Assembly: GCA_020430865.1 (NCBI GenBank)
Contig: JAGQIY010000008.1
Location: 1-6,868 of the forward strand
Length of the DNA stretch: 6,868 bases
DNA from: Myxococcales bacterium
Lineage (GTDB): Bacteria; Myxococcota; Polyangia; Polyangiales; Polyangiaceae
Reading direction: 5' to 3'
The position numbers and the translations under genes were made by a program. Below are positions 1-5,314 of this stretch, piece by piece; positions within the stretch are counted from its first letter, which is position 1, and every line of letters begins with the position of its first letter. Below the pieces are notes generated by a model that did no database searches, was not told the origin of the DNA, and saw only the letters and a list, made by a program, of their open reading frames with translations.

Positions 1-75
1 GAAGCCGAGGCGGCAGCGGCAGCTGACGCTCCGGCGGAGGAAGCCAAGGAAGGCGACTCGGAAGCTACCGAGTGA
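1..75 (+). CDS. C-terminal end of an unidentified protein with acidic Ala/Glu-rich tail (partial)
   Basis: Frame 1 is open from the window edge and reads 24 residues before a TGA at 73-75. The visible peptide is almost entirely Ala, Glu, Asp, Lys and Pro and ends in EGDSEATE. Tails of this kind are disordered and occur on ribosomal proteins, translation factors and chaperones of high-GC bacteria, but this fragment alone cannot identify the protein. A strong intrinsic terminator begins 22 bp after the stop. This supports a real gene end and suggests a well-expressed transcript. The start and most of the gene lie to the left of the window. Confidence 0.7.
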   Translation, partial: EAEAAAAADAPAEEAKEGDSEATE

Positions 76-97
76 GCTGACTACGGCAAAGTGAAGG

Positions 98-127
98 CGC
101 CCGCTGAGGAGACTCAGCGGGCGTTTT
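98..127 (+). terminator. Rho-independent terminator after the first gene
   Basis: Positions 98-108 and 113-123 form a perfect 11-bp GC-rich stem closed by the tetraloop GAGA (109-112), a GNRA loop, and followed directly by TTTT at 124-127. It lies 22 bp after the stop codon at 73-75. This is the clearest intrinsic terminator in the window. On the minus strand the stem has no T-run, so it should act mainly on plus-strand transcripts. Confidence 0.9.
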
Positions 128-145
128 CATATTTGGATTTGGGGG

Positions 146-169
146 TGAGGCGCGCTGAAGTGCGCCTCA
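146..169. terminator. Hairpin downstream of the DUF559 gene, possible terminator
   Basis: TGAGGCGC at 146-153 pairs with GCGCCTCA at 162-169. One G-T wobble and one further G-C pair close a TGAA loop at 156-159. The hairpin lies about 38 bp beyond the stop of the minus-strand DUF559 gene. A smaller 6-bp hairpin (190-195 with 199-204) sits immediately beyond that stop. Neither has a T-run on the minus strand, so termination is only inferred from position and stem strength. Confidence 0.4.
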
Positions 170-206
170 GTCCGCCTGAGCGGCTCGCTCCGCGCGTTGC
201 GCGGGC

Positions 207-584
207 TCAGGGAGCTAGCGCCTGACGGACGAGAGCGGCGACATCCTGAGGGCTGGAGAGCACCTCCGCGTTGGAGACGCGCAAGACGCGATAGCCCTGG
301 CGAGCAAGCCAGCGGTCCCGCCGGGCGTCCGCCGTGGCGCGGGTGCGATGAGCTGAGCCGTCCACCTCCACGACCAGGCGCGGAGTGAGGGCGACGAAAT
401 CCACGATGAACTCGCCGACGACGTGTTGGCGCCGGAACCAGGCGCCCTGCTGCTTGGCGCGGAGGAGCCACCAGAGCTGGCGCTCAGCCGGAGTGGGGTT
501 GGCGCGGTGCTGAGCTGCGCGCTGGAGGAGCAGGTGGTGACGAGCGAGTTGATTGCGTGCGGAAACGGAACCATTGTCCGTCAC
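207..584 (-). CDS. DUF559 domain-containing protein, putative Vsr-like endonuclease
   Basis: The product is 125 aa from a GTG start at 584. DUF559 proteins belong to the PD-(D/E)XK nuclease superfamily near the Vsr mismatch endonuclease; their substrate is generally unknown. The family pattern is visible in order: TPAERQLWWLLR (residues 31-42), FRRQH (50-54), the strand FIVDF (59-63) with Asp62, then VVEVDGSAH (71-79) with Glu73 and Asp75, and finally GYRVLRVSNAEV (97-108). Asp62 and Glu73 with Val-Asp75 are the likely metal-binding core (inference). The frame stays open to 761, but the upstream residues are Arg/Ser-rich and look non-coding, and GTG 584 gives the usual family length. No convincing ribosome binding site precedes it. 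The gene stands alone, divergent from the TetR gene, between related short repeats. Confidence 0.85.
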   Translation of the reverse strand: MTDNGSVSARNQLARHHLLLQRAAQHRANPTPAERQLWWLLRAKQQGAWFRRQHVVGEFIVDFVALTPRLVVEVDGSAHRTRATADARRDRWLARQGYRVLRVSNAEVLSSPQDVAALVRQALAP

Positions 585-628
585 GATTGTTCGAGTGCTG
601 TGGCTTCGACCGCGGGGTGAATGGAACT

Positions 629-694
629 GGTCGGCGCGTGTCTCCCCCTGACGCGCGGAGGCGCAGCCGAGCACGGATTTGGGGGAGACCGACC
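629..694. repeat. Bulged 14-bp inverted repeat (REP-like candidate)
   Basis: GGTCGG (629-634) pairs with CCGACC (689-694), and TCTCCCCC (641-648) pairs with GGGGGAGA (681-688). The arms are contiguous on the right and separated by a 6-nt bulge (635-640) on the left. The 32-nt loop contains a possible small GCGC/GCGC helix. The result is 14 bp of perfect pairing in a long imperfect hairpin, typical of dispersed intergenic repeats. Whether it is repeated in the genome cannot be seen from this window. Confidence 0.6.
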
Positions 695-715
695 GGGCGG
701 AAGTGCGGAGCACTG

Positions 716-762
716 AGCACGGGCGAGTGGGGGCAACCCCAGCACGGGCGAGTGGGGGCAAC
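716..762. repeat. Two exact 22-nt direct repeats, 25-bp period
   Basis: Positions 716-737 and 741-762 are identical over 22 nt, each beginning AGCACGGGCGAG and ending GGGGGCAAC, with a 3-nt spacer. A degenerate third relative begins at 670 (AGCACGGATTTGGGGG). The short period and exactness suggest a recent tandem duplication or a repeated protein-binding site. They lie about 130-175 bp upstream of both divergent genes. Confidence 0.85.
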
Positions 763-890
763 GGGCGTGGCTCGAGGGTTGCGCGGATCAGACGAGACAG
801 CGTTCCGACCGGGCTCGCGGATGCAGGGCGCTCTGAGCAAGTTCTTGCAGCGGTGTCCGCACTCGCGGTCCGAGATGCTAAGGTGGAGCG

Positions 891-1469
891 ATGAGCGTGC
901 GGAGAGATGGGCGAATGCGGCGTGTGCCTCGCCAGGGTCGGTCACGAGAAACCGTGCGCGCGGTGCTGGACGCCGTGCCGCGGGTGATTTGGCGGGAGGG
1001 GCTCGATGCCCTCACCACGAACCGCATCGCCGAGGCGGCTGGCGTGAGTATCGGATCCCTCTATCAGTACTTCCCAGACAAGAGGTCCATCTTCAGCGCG
1101 CTCCACGAGCGTCATGTCGAAGACGTGGGGCGAGTGATCGATCGGGTCGTGGCGGAACGCTCCGGATCGCTCGATGAGTTCACCCGCGGGCTGGTGGAAG
1201 GGCTCGCCGACCTACACGCCGCGGAGCCCGAACTCCACGAGCTCGTCTCGGAGCAGGTGCCCGAGGGCCCGTTGGGTTTTCGGCGCGCCCTTCGCGCGAC
1301 CTTCGAACGGGTGACGGCCTCGGAGCGGATGCTGTTCGTGCTTCCCAACGTGATCGAAGCGCTGGTGCACGGCATCCCGCAGCGGCCCCCGCCGTTTGCT
1401 GTCGCCTCGGTTAGGGAAGAAGCGGTGCAGACCGTCCTCAGCTGCCTCGCCTCGTGCCGGACTGCCTGA
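891..1469 (+). CDS. TetR/AcrR-family transcriptional regulator
   Basis: A 192-aa protein with the standard TetR layout: a basic N-terminal arm (residues 1-20, many Arg), then the DNA-binding domain. The helix-turn-helix is at about 42-61, TTNRIAEAAGVSIGSLYQYF, followed by the conserved PDKRSIFSAL. The rest, about 75-192, is the helical ligand-binding and dimerisation domain, whose inducer cannot be predicted. Length is normal for the family. ATG 891 is preceded by AAGGTGGAG at 880-888, a good ribosome binding site. The last 32 bp overlap the end of the oppositely transcribed NmrA-like remnant. TetR regulators commonly repress adjacent genes, so the SGNH/NmrA operon is a plausible target, but no operator is proven. 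Confidence 0.93.
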   Translation: MSVRRDGRMRRVPRQGRSRETVRAVLDAVPRVIWREGLDALTTNRIAEAAGVSIGSLYQYFPDKRSIFSALHERHVEDVGRVIDRVVAERSGSLDEFTRGLVEGLADLHAAEPELHELVSEQVPEGPLGFRRALRATFERVTASERMLFVLPNVIEALVHGIPQRPPPFAVASVREEAVQTVLSCLASCRTA

Positions 1470-1707
1470 AGGCTGCTTCATTCTCCACCACCCACTGGTC
1501 GAAGCTGGCGGGCTTGCGTCCCAGGACCTGCTGAACGCCGTCGGTCACCGTCGCCAGGCGACCCTGTCGGATGGCCCGCCAGATGTCGAGCCTTCGCGCC
1601 CTCTTGGGGTCGCGCACGAAGACGGCAGGACGGTCTCCACGATCGATGAGACGCTGGGTGACCCGCGAGCCGACGGTTCCAGTGGCTCCGGTGACGAGAT
1701 AGGTCAC
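1438..1707 (-). pseudogene. NmrA-like NAD(P)-binding protein with in-frame internal deletion
   Basis: An 89-aa reading frame from GTG 1707. Residues 1-35 are a normal Rossmann start of an NmrA/atypical SDR protein: VTYLVTGATGTVGSR, with the GATGxxG nucleotide-binding loop, then a helix and the strand AVFVRDPKRAR. Residues from about 41 onward, IWRAIRQGRLATVTDGVQQVLGRKPASF, look like the normal C-terminal end of the same family (VTD-VxxVLGRxPxxF). Family members are about 280-300 aa, so roughly 200 central residues are absent, with the junction near 1580-1595. The start is well placed: the GTG overlaps the TGA of the SGNH gene as GTGA, and GGAG lies 9 nt upstream (1716-1719). The 3' end overlaps the TetR gene by 32 bp. 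It is probably non-functional as an enzyme; a functional mini-protein or an assembly artefact is possible. Confidence 0.7.
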
Positions 1708-2546
1708 GAGAGATTGCTCCAACCCCGAATGACCTCGAGCGCGAGACGCTTCTGTCCCGCCAGGGTCAGATGGAGCCCGTCATCCATCAACAGTCCAGGG
1801 GCGGGCGGCGTCCCGAGAACGGAGAACAGATCGATCGTTGGGGCGCCGAGGTCCCGAACGGCGGCGGCAACTCGTGCGATGTCCTCGTTCCGAAAGCGCA
1901 CCCCGAAGCGGGAAAGGCCCCAGTGAGTCGAGACCCGCGCTTCGTTCACTGCCGGTGGGGTGAGCCACAGGCAGCGAGCCCGCGTCTCGCGTGTGACGCG
2001 TTCGTGTAGCTCGGATAAATTCCGCGCGGATTCTGTATGGTGGACGAGCGTCTTGGTCGGCTTTGGGCCCTGGGTGCGTGCGTCGTTCGTGCCGATCAAG
2101 AAGCAGACCCAGTCGGGTTGTTGGGCGACGACCTGGCCGATGCGAATCAGGCCGTGCGTGGTCGTGTCGCCGGGGACGGCGTCGATCTCCACCGCTATGC
2201 CCCGCGGCGCCAGGAGATCACGCAGAATCAAGGCCCAAGACTGTGGATCCGACGTGTGGCTATCGCCGAAAACGGTGATCCGCATGCCCTCCTTCACAGG
2301 CAGTCGATCGACCAGCGTGGCCACGCCCGACTCGGACAGTAGCTCGCGCGCCGCTTGCTTCGCACCTTCCAGCATTCTCGACTGCTCGGTGGCGTATGTG
2401 TCGGTGGGTAGGCCAAGCAGAGCGGCGCGGACCGGCTCGGAGAGGGCGGAGGCGCCCGGGAGTGAGCCCAGAGTCCGCTCCGGTTGAAGAACCTTGAGGA
2501 GCCAAAGCGTCTGTTCAGTCGTTGGTTGCACGTGTCCGCCTTTCAT
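1704..2546 (-). CDS. SGNH/GDSL-family hydrolase
   Basis: A 280-aa protein with the signature blocks of SGNH esterases. Block I is TVFGDSHTSD (residues 91-100) with the nucleophile Ser96. The block II glycine is likely Gly126 (VPGDTT). Block III is IGTNDA (151-156), with Asn154 completing the oxyanion hole. Block V is DDGLHLTLAG (255-264), giving the Asp256/His259 pair. Such enzymes hydrolyse esters or acyl groups; the substrate here is unknown. Residues 1-87 are a helical extension without known motif. There is no signal peptide, so the protein is probably cytoplasmic. ATG 2546 is the longest start; GTG 2531, after AAAGGCGGA, is a credible alternative and better matched to the weak promoter upstream. 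The stop overlaps the start of the NmrA-like gene, implying one operon with coupled translation. Confidence 0.88.
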   Translation of the reverse strand: MKGGHVQPTTEQTLWLLKVLQPERTLGSLPGASALSEPVRAALLGLPTDTYATEQSRMLEGAKQAARELLSESGVATLVDRLPVKEGMRITVFGDSHTSDPQSWALILRDLLAPRGIAVEIDAVPGDTTTHGLIRIGQVVAQQPDWVCFLIGTNDARTQGPKPTKTLVHHTESARNLSELHERVTRETRARCLWLTPPAVNEARVSTHWGLSRFGVRFRNEDIARVAAAVRDLGAPTIDLFSVLGTPPAPGLLMDDGLHLTLAGQKRLALEVIRGWSNLS

Positions 2547-2558
2547 TTTTCGAAGCGG

Positions 2559-2587
2559 AATCTAGGGACTGGACGTGGTCTCGTCAG
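2559..2587 (-). promoter_or_regulatory. Weak candidate sigma-70-like promoter for the SGNH operon
   Basis: On the minus strand CTGACG (2587-2582) and TAGATT (2564-2559) are separated by exactly 17 bp, each matching the sigma-70 consensus at 4 of 6 bases. Transcription would begin near 2552, which leaves a leader of about 20 nt to GTG 2531 but almost none to ATG 2546. It is based only on pattern and spacing; such matches arise by chance. Confidence 0.3.
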
Positions 2588-2929
2588 CTCGCGTCGATGG
2601 CTCGAGAAAGGGGCGAAAAACCAGACTCATTCGCGGCGTTGCTCAGGTTTCGGAGACGCGGGCGCTGCGCTGCTCAGGGCCTGGCGGGGCAAGATCGCCG
2701 GCTGCCCGTATTCTCTCGTGGCAATGATCGGACTCGGCGAGGGTTTCTGGAATTCCGTGGGGATCCAGGCATTGGCACTAGGCCCCGCTGCGTCTCCGTC
2801 GCTGCTTCGCTGGGGGAGAGGGGGTGCGCGTGTGTGGATCCGTAGGGTCGTGTGCTTGCTGGTGCGGCGGTCGCCGCTTTCGTGGCCGAGACCGCGCGAG
2901 GGTGTGCTTTACTCGCGGGGATGTTCAGG
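2588..2929. other. Intergenic stretch with no supported gene
   Basis: About 340 bp between the SGNH operon promoter region and the cysteine-rich lipoprotein. Open frames cross it in several phases, but their translations show no domain-like pattern and their starts are poor. It presumably holds the lipoprotein promoter; I see no clear -35/-10 pair, hairpin terminator or repeat. Confidence 0.5.
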
Positions 2930-3808
2930 ATGCTTGGAAGAACAGCCGTCGTCGTCGCTCTTCCGCTGGGGATTGCAGTCGCCTGCGGTGGCGCCGATCG
3001 CGGGGGGCTGGGAGCCTCCTCGTGCAGCACCAGCGCGGACTGTGAAGAGGACCTCAGGTGCGATCCGGCGGGTCAACGATGCGTCGAGTGCATCGTCCAA
3101 GCGGACTGCCCGGCGGGGATGCTGTGCTCGGACTCCACCTGCAGCTCCCCTGCGTCCTGCGAGACCAGCCTGGATTGCGTGGGTGAGGGGGACAATCGAC
3201 AGATCTGCGATGCATCGAGTCAGCTCTGCGTGCAGTGCGTGCAAGTCGCCGACTGTCCCCAAAACAACGACTGTAAGCTGAATCGCTGTGTGCCCTTCGT
3301 GCCGTGTGCCAACTCGCTGGATTGCCCCCAGGGGCAGGTGTGTGACACGGCCCGAGGGCGCTGCGCCGAGTGCGTGGGGAGCTCGGATTGCCCCGACGCC
3401 CAGCTGTGCGTGGGCGGCAGTTGCCGACCGAGCTGTGACTCGGACAAGGACTGCACCCCCCTCGGGTTGCTGTGTGACCACGCGCAGGGATACTGCAGCG
3501 AGTGCGGCAGCGCGGGGTGTGGCGGTCAGCCGATCTGCTCGCCGGGTGCGTTCGAGTGCGATGCGACGTACGAGAAGGTGGTGAGGTGCGACGACACCGG
3601 GAAGTCGCTCATGATCACGACCAACTGCACCACCGAGGGCCTGTGGTGCTTCCAGGGAGCCTGCCGAGCGTTGAAGTGTCAGCCAACCAAGACCTACTGC
3701 GAGGGGCAAACGCTGATGCAGTGCGCGGGCGACGGGAGGTCTTCATCGACGATCCGAACTTGCGCCGCGAACGAGCTCTGCGCGGCGGGCGCCTGCCAGC
3801 CGAGGTGA
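2930..3808 (+). CDS. Cysteine-rich repeat lipoprotein, secreted
   Basis: A 292-aa product with a lipoprotein signal peptide: MLGRTAVVVALPLGIAVAC, with Cys19 as lipidation site followed by GG. The -3 position is Ala rather than Leu, so the lipobox is slightly weak. The remainder has 42 further cysteines, an even number. Residues 32-165 are three copies of an eight-Cys unit with spacings 6-6-7-3-6-6-5 (copy 2 has four extra residues after its second Cys), and 169-197 is a partial fourth. Residues 203-245 and 250-289 are two copies of a different six-Cys unit. Such proteins are common in myxobacteria and are presumably disulphide-bonded on the cell envelope; no enzyme motif is visible. ATG 2930 is chosen because GCGGGG at 2915-2920 is well spaced; ATG 2921 or GTG 2852 would only lengthen the N-terminus. 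Confidence 0.85.
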   Translation: MLGRTAVVVALPLGIAVACGGADRGGLGASSCSTSADCEEDLRCDPAGQRCVECIVQADCPAGMLCSDSTCSSPASCETSLDCVGEGDNRQICDASSQLCVQCVQVADCPQNNDCKLNRCVPFVPCANSLDCPQGQVCDTARGRCAECVGSSDCPDAQLCVGGSCRPSCDSDKDCTPLGLLCDHAQGYCSECGSAGCGGQPICSPGAFECDATYEKVVRCDDTGKSLMITTNCTTEGLWCFQGACRALKCQPTKTYCEGQTLMQCAGDGRSSSTIRTCAANELCAAGACQPR

Positions 3809-3844
3809 CCTTGACGGCTCGAGGCCGTTTCGGGCGCTTCGAGA

Positions 3845-3860
3845 ACGCCCGCTTGGGCGT
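3845..3860. terminator. Small hairpin between convergent genes, possible terminator
   Basis: ACGCCC (3845-3850) and GGGCGT (3855-3860) form a perfect 6-bp stem with loop GCTT, midway in the 99-bp space between two convergent stop codons (3808 and 3908). GGGCG at 3832-3836 could pair with the same CGCCC instead. There is no T-run on either strand, so a terminator role rests mainly on position. Confidence 0.35.
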
Positions 3861-3907
3861 CATGAAACCGCTGGAGCCCCCGGGCGTCGAGCAGTGGATG
3901 TGCCGTT

Positions 3908-4363
3908 CTACTCGAGGTCGCTGATGGTGTGTAGCGCCTCTTCGGCTTCTTCGCCGTCGAGCTGCGTGAAATCATTGCTTCCGTCGGGAGACGCGGTGGC
4001 GAGCCAGGCTTCTTCGTCACCGCCGCCCGCGTCGGCGACGATCAGCTCGCCTGAACCGCCGAACTCCGATGCCATGCGCACGATGGCCACCAGCGTGATG
4101 CGATGGGTGAGCCAGGTGTCGGAGTCGCTGTCCGCCACGCCCTTGAAATCGAAGCCGTCGGGCCGCCAGCTGACCTCGAGCTCGGTGCACTCGGAGAACA
4201 CGTCCTCCGCGGTCAGGCTGTAGTCGGCATCCTCGGGATCGTCGGGGATCCAGTCGTCCAGCCAGTCCTCCAGGGTCGTGGGGTCGATCTCCGTCTCGCG
4301 GTAGGTCTTGAACTTGCTCTTGGGCAACGTGACCCGCCCGACGAACCCATAGCTTTCACTCAT
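3908..4363 (-). CDS. Hypothetical acidic protein
   Basis: A 151-aa protein that I do not recognise. It is strongly acidic: residues 23-62 hold the cluster EDWLDDWIPDDPEDADY, and the C-terminal third is again Asp/Glu-rich (GGGDEEAW, LDGEEAEEALHTISDLE). Between them, about 85-110 (WLTHRITLVAIVRMAS, then GELIVADAG), are hydrophobic stretches suggesting a small alpha/beta fold. There is no signal peptide or membrane segment, so it is probably cytoplasmic. The frame remains open to 4993, but upstream residues are Arg/Pro-rich and lie opposite the TPR-like gene, so I start at ATG 4363. An in-frame ATG at 4393 would add ten residues (MSGTRVGSAS). It is divergent from the TPR-like gene; a shared role is possible but unproven. 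Confidence 0.75.
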   Translation of the reverse strand: MSESYGFVGRVTLPKSKFKTYRETEIDPTTLEDWLDDWIPDDPEDADYSLTAEDVFSECTELEVSWRPDGFDFKGVADSDSDTWLTHRITLVAIVRMASEFGGSGELIVADAGGGDEEAWLATASPDGSNDFTQLDGEEAEEALHTISDLE

Positions 4364-4552
4364 CGAGGCGGAACCTACGCGGGTTCCGCTCATCGGCCTA
4401 GGAATGTCGGCGGGGGGCGGTCGATTGTCCCGCGCAGTCGAGCTGAGGCGCTTCGACCCAGTACTCCGGCGCACGTTCCGGTCGACTGGATCGCCCACAA
4501 AGTGCGCGACTTTCCGGCCGCTTTGGGGTCTGCTTCGAAGCGAGGCGAGCGC
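4364..4552. other. Divergent intergenic region, acidic protein / TPR-like protein
   Basis: This 189-bp spacer must hold promoters for both divergent genes. It contains a seven-base inverted repeat, CAGTCGA at 4435-4441 and TCGACTG at 4482-4488, with 40 bp between; chance cannot be excluded. I see no convincing -35/-10 pair on either strand. The open frames through it are extensions of the flanking genes with non-coding composition. Confidence 0.4.
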
Positions 4553-5314
4553 ATGAGCTATGACCAAGCCTTGGCGGAGTTGCTCCCGGCGTTGATCGAC
4601 GCGGGACGCTGGGAGGATGCGATCGCGGCGGTGGAGGCCTGCTTCGATGAGGAGCCTTGGCCCCCGCTCGAGGTGTTCGGTGCAATGGCGCTCGCCTATC
4701 GCGGTCTCGAATGTATCCGTGAGGCGACGATCTGGAGCGCGGTTTGGTATGGCGGGACGGAGGAGCCACGTGCTGCCGTGGTGCTGGGAGAGCTGTGCCA
4801 GGAGTGGCCGGAGCTCGGTCCGCCTTGGGCGCCGCTGCTCGGTCGAGCGTGGAGGCGCGTGGCAGAGTTCGGGCCGCTGAGCCGCGGCCTCGAGGCGCTG
4901 CTCGAGCAGGTCGGCGATCGACCGGGAGCGCTCGAGATCGAGGCATTCATGGCAGCCCTCGGCGCACACCGTTCCTACGATCGGGAGACCCAAGCCGCGG
5001 CGCTACCGCGCCTCCAACGCCTACAGGAGCGTTTCCCCGAGGTGAAAGATCTCTGGATGGCTTCTGCTTGGGCAAGGGCGGAGACGGGGGATCTTCAAGG
5101 CGCCGAGGCCGATCTCCGCTCGGCGCTCGCCATCTCGCAGGGGCCATTGAGCATCGAAGCGGAGGCGGTGAGCGCCGCGGCCAGCTGCTTCCATCTCCCG
5201 CAGTCCTGGCCCCTGAACGATGAGTTCATCTGGGATCACCTCTGCTACCTGTACGAGTCAAGGGGCCTGGACGCGGATCTCGAGCGCGTGACGCGCGAGC
5301 GTCTCGGGGCCTAG
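4553..5314 (+). CDS. TPR-like helical-repeat protein
   Basis: A 253-aa, alanine- and leucine-rich, almost entirely helical protein. Tetratricopeptide-like helix pairs are visible at about residues 4-36 (ALAELLPALIDAGRWEDAIA, then VEACF), 37-70, and 165-200 (LWMASAWARAETGDLQGAEA, then DLRSAL). The spacing of small and large residues (A..Y/W..G....A) fits TPR solenoids, which bind other proteins. There is no catalytic motif, signal peptide or membrane segment, so it is probably a cytoplasmic scaffold; partners are unknown. ATG 4553 follows GAGGCGAG at 4542-4549, a good ribosome binding site, whereas the open frame back to 4103 lies opposite the acidic protein and lacks helical composition. The stop codon TAG lies in a CTAG shared with the converging lipoprotein gene. 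Confidence 0.8.
   Translation: MSYDQALAELLPALIDAGRWEDAIAAVEACFDEEPWPPLEVFGAMALAYRGLECIREATIWSAVWYGGTEEPRAAVVLGELCQEWPELGPPWAPLLGRAWRRVAEFGPLSRGLEALLEQVGDRPGALEIEAFMAALGAHRSYDRETQAAALPRLQRLQERFPEVKDLWMASAWARAETGDLQGAEADLRSALAISQGPLSIEAEAVSAAASCFHLPQSWPLNDEFIWDHLCYLYESRGLDADLERVTRERLGA

Larger units (their letters stand above)
585..890. other. Repeat-rich intergenic region between the DUF559 and TetR genes
   Basis: This 306-bp divergent spacer has no coding sequence I can support. It holds a bulged inverted repeat (629-694), a short palindrome AGTGC-GGA-GCACT (702-714) that could be an operator, and two exact direct repeats (716-762). The short ORFs crossing it lack domain-like composition. 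Promoters for both flanking genes must lie here or nearby, but I found no clear -35/-10 pair. Confidence 0.6.

Noticed and set aside
585..761. Longer N-terminus for the DUF559 protein from 761
   Set aside because: The extra 59 residues are low-complexity and lie over the inverted repeat; the family domain starts soon after GTG 584.
716..762. Possible CRISPR array
   Set aside because: There are only two exact copies with a 3-nt spacer and no cas genes; this is a tandem repeat.
557..1177. 206-codon plus-strand frame across the repeat region and the start of the TetR gene
   Set aside because: Arg/Gly-rich translation with no motif; the TetR frame has clear family features over the same bases.
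2852..2929. Earlier GTG start for the cysteine-rich lipoprotein
   Set aside because: It would bury the signal peptide about 26 residues inside the protein; ATG 2930 or 2921 gives a normal lipoprotein signal.
2909..3709. 266-codon minus-strand frame opposite the cysteine-rich lipoprotein
   Set aside because: It is a mirror of the regular Cys codon pattern in a high-GC gene; it has no recognisable domain or ribosome binding site.
4103..4552. Upstream extension of the TPR-like frame
   Set aside because: It overlaps the acidic protein gene on the other strand and does not look helical; ATG 4553 has a strong ribosome binding site.
4364..4993. N-terminal 210 codons of the long minus-strand frame ending at 3908
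   Set aside because: The translation is Arg/Pro-rich without domain pattern and lies opposite the TPR-like gene, which has a good ribosome binding site; a start at 4363 (or 4393) suffices.
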